Assembly (NCBI RefSeq): GCF_000429825.1 | Contig: NZ_AUCP01000043.1 | Coordinates: forward strand, 1 to 55,358 | Source of the DNA: Cohnella thermotolerans DSM 17683 | GTDB lineage: Bacteria > Bacillota > Bacilli > Paenibacillales > Paenibacillaceae | Length of the DNA stretch: 55,358 nucleotides | Direction of reading: 5' to 3' | Part shown: piece by piece, positions 51,230 through 55,358 of the stretch | Layout: each line of letters begins with the position of its first letter | How positions within the stretch are numbered: position 1 is the first letter of the stretch | Notes under the pieces: model-generated | Told to the model about the DNA's origin: nothing | Databases searched by the model: none | Seen by the model: the letters and a program-made list of their open reading frames with translations, nothing else | Translations under genes and position numbers: made by a program

Positions 51230-51520
51230 TCAAGGCCACCGGGCCAGCACGGCCGCCAGCTTGCCGGTCAGAATCGGGATGAGATCGCCTAGCGTGCCGA
51301 CGTAGGGAGTCGGCTGAAGTCCCCCTCGAGGGCAGGCGATGCTGAGCAGGTACCCGTTGCGGTGAATTTGCGTCAGAAGCGCGCGGGTAACCTCTTCTCC
51401 GTCCTCCCGGGAGTAAACGACGAGATTGTCGTTCTCGACCCGCACGAACAGATGCGTAAAGTTCATAGCATGCAGATTGAATTGCAGAAACGTGTGCGCC
51501 ATATGCAGGGACAGGCTCAT
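51230..51520 (-). CDS. Hypothetical protein
   Basis: A 96-residue protein, not recognised. The sequence MSLSLHMAHTFLQFNLHAMN then FTHLFVRVENDNLVVYSRED suggests an alpha/beta fold of about three strands. GGGAGG lies 9 bases before the ATG at 51520, which favours a real gene, and the codon use fits the region. It converges on the hemolysin III gene with only 4 bases between stops. Confidence 0.6.
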   Translation of the reverse strand: MSLSLHMAHTFLQFNLHAMNFTHLFVRVENDNLVVYSREDGEEVTRALLTQIHRNGYLLSIACPRGGLQPTPYVGTLGDLIPILTGKLAAVLARWP

Positions 51521-51731
51521 GTTCGAACATCCTCCCAACGAGTTGGAAATCGTCCGATTTCTCCATCGCGTGCGGCTGTCATTAGGTTGAGCAGTAGGGG
51601 AATCGGGGGCAGACGATTAGGCGTTCCTGATTGCGGTGGACATGTTGCTGGTTTGAATTATATCAAAAATAAGGAAACGGTAAAGCGTTTTGTTAGATGG
51701 GGCGGCAGCCCGAACGGAGGCGAAGTCCGCT

Positions 51732-52284
51732 TTGATCGAAGTCGGATTGGCGGGTTGGGGCGACCATGACGATTTATACGCTTCACCCGGAATCGCTGGA
51801 GTTCCGGCACCAAAGCTGGTTCTCTCCCGCCTATCGGGAGCGAACGCTCGCCTTCATGAAGGAGCAAGGATGGATTCACAGCATTTGCGACGAGCCGCAG
51901 TCGGGGGAAGGATCGGTTCCCGTTGTGCTTGAAGCGACGGACCCGGCCTATACGATCGTGCGGATGCACGGACGCAACGCGGCGGGCTGGAACCAGGGAG
52001 GCAAGCCGAACTGGCGCGAGGTCCGTTACTTGTATCGCTACAATCGCGAGGAATTGGAAGAATGGAAGCGATGGCTGGCCGAGCTGGAGGAGCAGACGGG
52101 CCGGATCGGCGTCATCTTCAACAACAACTCCGGCGGGGATGCGGCCGGCAACGCCAAGGAGATGATGAGTCTGCTGGGACTTCGCACGCCGGAGGGTCGG
52201 GACCCGTTGGAACCGAACGCCGACCCGGCGCCGGACGCCGAGCAGATCGATTTGTTTGACCTGCCGACGGGGGAGCGGAAGTAA
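51732..52284 (+). pseudogene. DUF72 (YunF-like) gene with an internal deletion
   Basis: The N-terminal end LIEVGLAGWGDHDDLY (TTG start at 51732, GGAGG upstream) is the beginning of DUF72 proteins. From 51766 another frame reads LHPESLEFRHQSWFSPAYRE, GWIHSICDEPQSGEGSVPVV, VRMHGRNAAGWNQGGKPNWR and FNNNSGGDAAGNAKEMMSLL, the C-terminal half. About 110 residues between them are missing and the join near 51779 shifts the frame. The C-terminal 172 codons still have an ATG but no ribosome site of their own. Confidence 0.85.
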
Positions 52285-52285
52285 G

Positions 52286-52330
52286 AAGCCGGCCGAGAGC
52301 GCGCGGCGGCGTCTCTTGACCGGCTTTTTT
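52286..52330 (+). terminator. Terminator after the DUF72 relic
   Basis: AAGCCGG-C-AGAG pairs with CTCT-G-CCGGCTT across a GC-rich loop, followed by six T. Confidence 0.7.
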
Positions 52331-52353
52331 GTGCGGCTAGGAAGCCGGATCCT

Positions 52354-53805
52354 TCAGCTAGCCGTCGAGAATTGGTACTGCTGGCTTGCGGCGCCGCTGT
52401 CGGTCGACTGAATGGAATCCGCACCGTCGGCCGTCGAAGCTCCGGTAATGTCGAGCATCTTGCGGCTTTTCACATTCATGATCTTGTAGTAGCCGCCGCC
52501 GGCGTCGACGATCCGGAACTGCTGGTTCAATCCTCCGTTGTCCGTATATTGGATGTTGTTCGCCCCGTCCGCCGTCGAGCCACCGCTGATGTCCATGATT
52601 TTGCCGCTGTTCCGGTTCTTGATCTTGTAGTAGCGGCCGCCCATGTCGATAAACTGCCAGTGCTGGCTCGTCCAGCCGCCGTCCGACCACTGCTCGATTT
52701 GCGCTCCGTCCTCCGTCGAGCCGCTCGCCACCCCGAGCAGCTTGCCGCTGCCCCGGCTCACGATTTTGTACCACGAAGTCGTATTGACGGGCGGATTGTT
52801 GCTGCCGGCGATCGTGCCCGCCGCCGCGTCGATCGTCAACGAATCGTACCAGCTCATCGACAGCGACGTGCTGGACGGGAAGGAGAGCGGCAGCCAGACG
52901 TACTCCGAATCGTTCACAGGACCGCCCCAGGCGCCCGCCCAACGGTCGCCCATGTAGAGGTAGGAGGTCGTCGACGAGCCTTCCACCGGCAGCACGTAGG
53001 CCGCTTGCGAGTTGTACGCGTTGGCATTGCCGAAGTTGGTCAGGGCGCTCCAGGTGCCGCTAATGCTGGTGGCCGTCGCGTACTTCTGCTGGTTCGGCGC
53101 CCAGCCGGTCGCTCCCGAGGTGACGAGGAAGTAAACGTTCCCGCGCTTGAACATGGCCGGCGCTTCCCGGTATTGGCCGGGCCAGAGCGTCTGAACGAGC
53201 GAATCGACGCCGAGAAAATCGGAGGTCAGCCGATAAACGTTCAGGTTGGCGTTCACGGACGTGGCGGAGATCAAATAGGCGGTGCCGTTGTCGTTGAACA
53301 CCGTCATGTCGCGGGAGTCGTTGCCGAGCGGCCGGAAGCTTCCGTGATACGTGTAGTTGCCGTCAACCGTGCTCGAAGAAGCGACTGCGGTGCGGGCTTG
53401 TCCGTAGTCGACCCCGTTTTCCCAGTGCATCCACATGACGTATTTGCCGGTCGAGCTGTTGTAGATGACTTTGGGCCGTTCGATATTCGACACGTTCAGC
53501 TCGGCCGCGGAGCTGCTGGTCAGCACGTTGTTGCGGAACTCCCAGTTTTTGAGGTCGGCCGACCGGTAGCAGGACACCGCTTTGAACGTGCCGTCGGGGT
53601 TGCGGTTTTCTCCGAAAAGATAATAGTAGCTTCCGACCTTGATTACGCCGCCGCCATGCGCCTGAATGACGTTGCCGGAAGTGTCCTTGAACTGGAATCC
53701 GTTGTTGTCGATCGTAACCGGAGCGGCCGCGGCGGGGCCGACGAAGCCGAAGCACGAGACGAAGGCCAATGCGGCGGCGAGCAGCCATTTCCCTTTGCTT
53801 TTCAT
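52354..53805 (-). CDS. Secreted GH43 hydrolase with ricin-type (CBM13) repeats
   Basis: A 483-residue exported enzyme. A classical signal peptide (KWLLAAALAFVSCFGFVGPA) ends AAAA near residue 29. Then a five-bladed GH43 domain carries QAHGGGVIKVGSYYYLFGEN, ERPKVIYNSSTGKYVMWMHW and REAPAMFKRGNVYFLVTSG. The AHGGG start is the one I associate with exo-beta-1,3-galactanases (GH43 subfamily 24), which attack arabinogalactan. Residues about 355-483 hold three ricin-like repeats, each with the ending QQW/QQF/QQY motif, expected to bind galactose polymers. The ATG at 53805 has GAGGAGG upstream. Confidence 0.9.
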   Translation of the reverse strand: MKSKGKWLLAAALAFVSCFGFVGPAAAAPVTIDNNGFQFKDTSGNVIQAHGGGVIKVGSYYYLFGENRNPDGTFKAVSCYRSADLKNWEFRNNVLTSSSAAELNVSNIERPKVIYNSSTGKYVMWMHWENGVDYGQARTAVASSSTVDGNYTYHGSFRPLGNDSRDMTVFNDNGTAYLISATSVNANLNVYRLTSDFLGVDSLVQTLWPGQYREAPAMFKRGNVYFLVTSGATGWAPNQQKYATATSISGTWSALTNFGNANAYNSQAAYVLPVEGSSTTSYLYMGDRWAGAWGGPVNDSEYVWLPLSFPSSTSLSMSWYDSLTIDAAAGTIAGSNNPPVNTTSWYKIVSRGSGKLLGVASGSTEDGAQIEQWSDGGWTSQHWQFIDMGGRYYKIKNRNSGKIMDISGGSTADGANNIQYTDNGGLNQQFRIVDAGGGYYKIMNVKSRKMLDITGASTADGADSIQSTDSGAASQQYQFSTAS

Positions 53806-54065
53806 CCTTTTCGTCCTCCTCTTTTCTTCACGAAATAGCGGAACCGAACGATAGATGACAACGCTTCCATACATGCGGACACGATCGATTCGTTTTTTTC
53901 AATTCCCCCCTCTCCGCGAGACGCCGCGAAAGCGGGAAGCCCGTGAGCCGCCGGACTTGTCCGCCTTCGTGGTGATGCCTTCACTATACCAGCTTTTCGC
54001 GCGCGGAAATACTGAACAATTCGTACATTCGCTATGAACGATTTCACCTGAGCGCCTTCTTCGCT

Positions 54066-55088
54066 TTAATCGGCGGCATCCATTACCTCGTTCAGCAGCG
54101 TCGCGATCCCCGTCGTGCGGGCGACCGTTGAATTGTTGAGGAACAGAACGTCCGTTATTTGCCGTTCCTTGACGAAGTCGAGCAGATTGTCCTTGAAATA
54201 CCTGGGGTCGATCACGTCGATCGTCTCAAAGTGCGGGAGCAGGAACGGAATGAGCGCATTGGCGAACGAATCTTTGACGACGGCCAGTTTTTTGCCGTTC
54301 TTGCTCCCGGTCGCAATCTCCCCCCATGGGAAATCCCCTCCGAGAAAAACCGCATAGTAGCCGTTGCCCTGCTTGGCATATCGGGGATCGACGACTTTCC
54401 GGCTCGACGATTTCCCCGACGACGTATGCGCGGTAAACGTGTACTTCCGAGACGGAGTGTAGTAAACGAGCGTATCCGGGCGCTTGGCGAGCTCGGCGCT
54501 CTTCGTTGCTTTGTACTCGCTGCCCAGAAATCCTTTGATCGTCCCATTCTTGTACTCGCTTAGAGCGGCCGGTTGTTCCCCCATCGATTCCATCAGCTTG
54601 CCGTAGGCGTAATAAGCGCCCAAAGCCGTCCAGTGGTGATCGGTGCGGAAATATACATATTCGCTCTTGTGCGCTTCCAGCGCGCTGTAAGCGTCGACTC
54701 GAACGAGTCGGGAATCGAGCAGCCCGTTGATGCGGTCGAAAGCGGCTTTCTGCGAGGCGGACGCCGCTTGGGCTTTCGCGTTGTCGATGAACTCCGCGGC
54801 GGTCGGGACGAGCAGGGAATAGACGTTTACTTTCGAATCCACAGATTTCGCAAAACGGTTGAGCGCCGCCGCATACTGCTCCGCCGCGGAAGCCGAATAG
54901 GTGAACAGGCTGGCCGCCCGATCCTCCATCACCAAATAGTTGACGCCATTCACGTTGACGACGGTGCTCTCCCCGTTGCCGGGCGCAGCGCCGGCCTCTT
55001 CCTGCGAACGCGCCATGTGGACGGTGCCGGCGCCGAATAGAAGCAACACAACCAGGATAACGACAAAAATTCTTATACGGTACAGCAT
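54066..55088 (-). CDS. DHHW-motif SGNH-type protein (AlgJ/AlgX-like)
   Basis: A 340-residue protein with an N-terminal membrane anchor or signal (residues 5-25). YVYFRTDHHWTALGAYYAYG carries the DHHW signature, and VVKDSFANALIPFLLPHF the serine motif of the AlgJ/AlgX acetyltransferase-like SGNH family. YSLLVPTAAEF is the usual upstream strand. Such proteins in Firmicutes are surface enzymes, often next to membrane-bound O-acyltransferase (MBOAT) genes that acetylate exopolysaccharide. No acyltransferase gene is inside the window, and the neighbouring minus-strand gene is cut off by the window edge. GGAGGCTGG precedes the ATG. Confidence 0.85.
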   Translation of the reverse strand: MLYRIRIFVVILVVLLLFGAGTVHMARSQEEAGAAPGNGESTVVNVNGVNYLVMEDRAASLFTYSASAAEQYAAALNRFAKSVDSKVNVYSLLVPTAAEFIDNAKAQAASASQKAAFDRINGLLDSRLVRVDAYSALEAHKSEYVYFRTDHHWTALGAYYAYGKLMESMGEQPAALSEYKNGTIKGFLGSEYKATKSAELAKRPDTLVYYTPSRKYTFTAHTSSGKSSSRKVVDPRYAKQGNGYYAVFLGGDFPWGEIATGSKNGKKLAVVKDSFANALIPFLLPHFETIDVIDPRYFKDNLLDFVKERQITDVLFLNNSTVARTTGIATLLNEVMDAAD

Positions 55089-55190
55089 CTTCCAGCCTCC
55101 TCACAACGGTCCCCGAACCAAGCGGACAGGGTCCATTGTACAGGAAACGGTTAAAGAAAAGGCAAAACAAAGTATAAATTTATCTTAAAA

Positions 55191-55358
55191 TTAGGGGCTG
55201 TTCACGCCCGGAAGCAGTCCCGGGATTTGATCCCTGCCCATTTTAACCATGAAGTCATTCAATTTCTCGGCAGTGTTGTCAATGGCTTCGTAGCTCTTTC
55301 CGTCAATAGTTAAATCACTGCTGAATCGATATGTTTTATCCCCTTGTTTCAAATCTAG
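55191..55358 (-). CDS. 3' end of an unidentified gene
   Basis: The minus strand is open from the window edge for 55 codons to the stop at 55191: KQGDKTYRFSSDLTIDGKSY, then EAIDNTAEKLNDFMVKMGRD and a Pro/Gly-rich end. The 5' part lies outside. The charged, amphipathic character suggests a soluble or extracellular protein. It is on the same strand as the DHHW gene, 102 bases upstream of it, and could be in one operon. The composition is AT-richer than neighbours. Confidence 0.6.
   Translation of the reverse strand, partial: LDLKQGDKTYRFSSDLTIDGKSYEAIDNTAEKLNDFMVKMGRDQIPGLLPGVNSP

Noticed and set aside
51766..52284. Calling the DUF72 C-terminal half a normal gene starting at its ATG
   Set aside because: The true N-terminus of the family lies just upstream in another frame and the half lacks a ribosome site, so an internally deleted pseudogene explains it better.

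Overview
The window looks like a chromosome segment of a GC-rich, endospore-lineage Firmicute in the Paenibacillaceae (Paenibacillus or Cohnella type). The evidence is YesM/YesN-type two-component control of a CUT1 sugar transporter, a bacillithiol gene pair (yojF-bshB2), a perfect CIRCE element in front of htpG, CcpA-type cre-like sites, a preQ1-I riboswitch in front of queCDEF, a Fur-box siderophore ABC operon, and Firmicute families such as YpsA and YvyF. No tRNA, rRNA, CRISPR array, intact insertion sequence or prophage was seen.

Layout. 1-3.8 kb is AT-richer and decayed: a VOC protein tail, a second VOC fragment, a transposase relic, one intact chemotaxis receptor, a GNAT fragment and an unexplained structured stretch. 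3.8-6.4 kb holds tag and a histidine kinase whose response regulator is cut to the end of its DNA-binding domain. 6.4-16 kb is a carbohydrate locus: YesM kinase, YesN regulator, lipoprotein, two permeases and a GH78 alpha-L-rhamnosidase. 16.3-20.5 kb carries a TPR protein, yojF-bshB2, a TIM-barrel isomerase-like gene, a glycerophosphodiesterase and a decayed siderophore-binding-protein gene. 20.8-25.2 kb is a second carbohydrate locus (GH43 enzyme and CUT1 ABC transporter). 25.3-34 kb has htpG under promoter plus CIRCE, ypsA, yvyF, a CYTH protein, an uncharacterised conserved gene, an iron alcohol dehydrogenase, two small membrane proteins around a redox-type operator cluster left by a deleted NADH oxidase gene, and an MFS exporter. 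34-41 kb has speD, a Fur-box siderophore ABC operon on the minus strand, and a SEC-C protein. 41-43.5 kb is queCDEF. 43.5-45.6 kb is a half-CBS protein, an MFS exporter and a convergent MarR regulator. 46.1-49 kb is a NitT/SsuA-type ABC operon. 49.3-52.3 kb has SPFH, ribbon-helix-helix and hemolysin-III-like genes and an internally deleted DUF72 gene. 52.3-55.4 kb on the minus strand has a secreted GH43 enzyme with ricin-type repeats, a DHHW/AlgJ-like protein and the tail of an unknown gene.

How the genes work together. The two carbohydrate loci and the secreted GH43 enzyme fit uptake and breakdown of plant-wall side chains (rhamnose-, arabinose- or galactan-containing oligosaccharides), and cre-like sites sit at three of their promoters. 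queC, queD, queE and queF are contiguous and make preQ1 from 7-carboxy-7-deazaguanine precursors, with feedback through the upstream riboswitch. The Fur-box operon lacks its ATPase and probably borrows one encoded elsewhere.

The least expected observation is a three-copy intergenic element of 182-185 bp (about 16.0, 20.5 and 27.3 kb). Each copy has four copies of a 21-23-base word in the order forward, forward, reverse, reverse, with almost constant spacing. A second theme is gene erosion: at least eight recognisable relics, several of which left a regulatory region or terminator behind.
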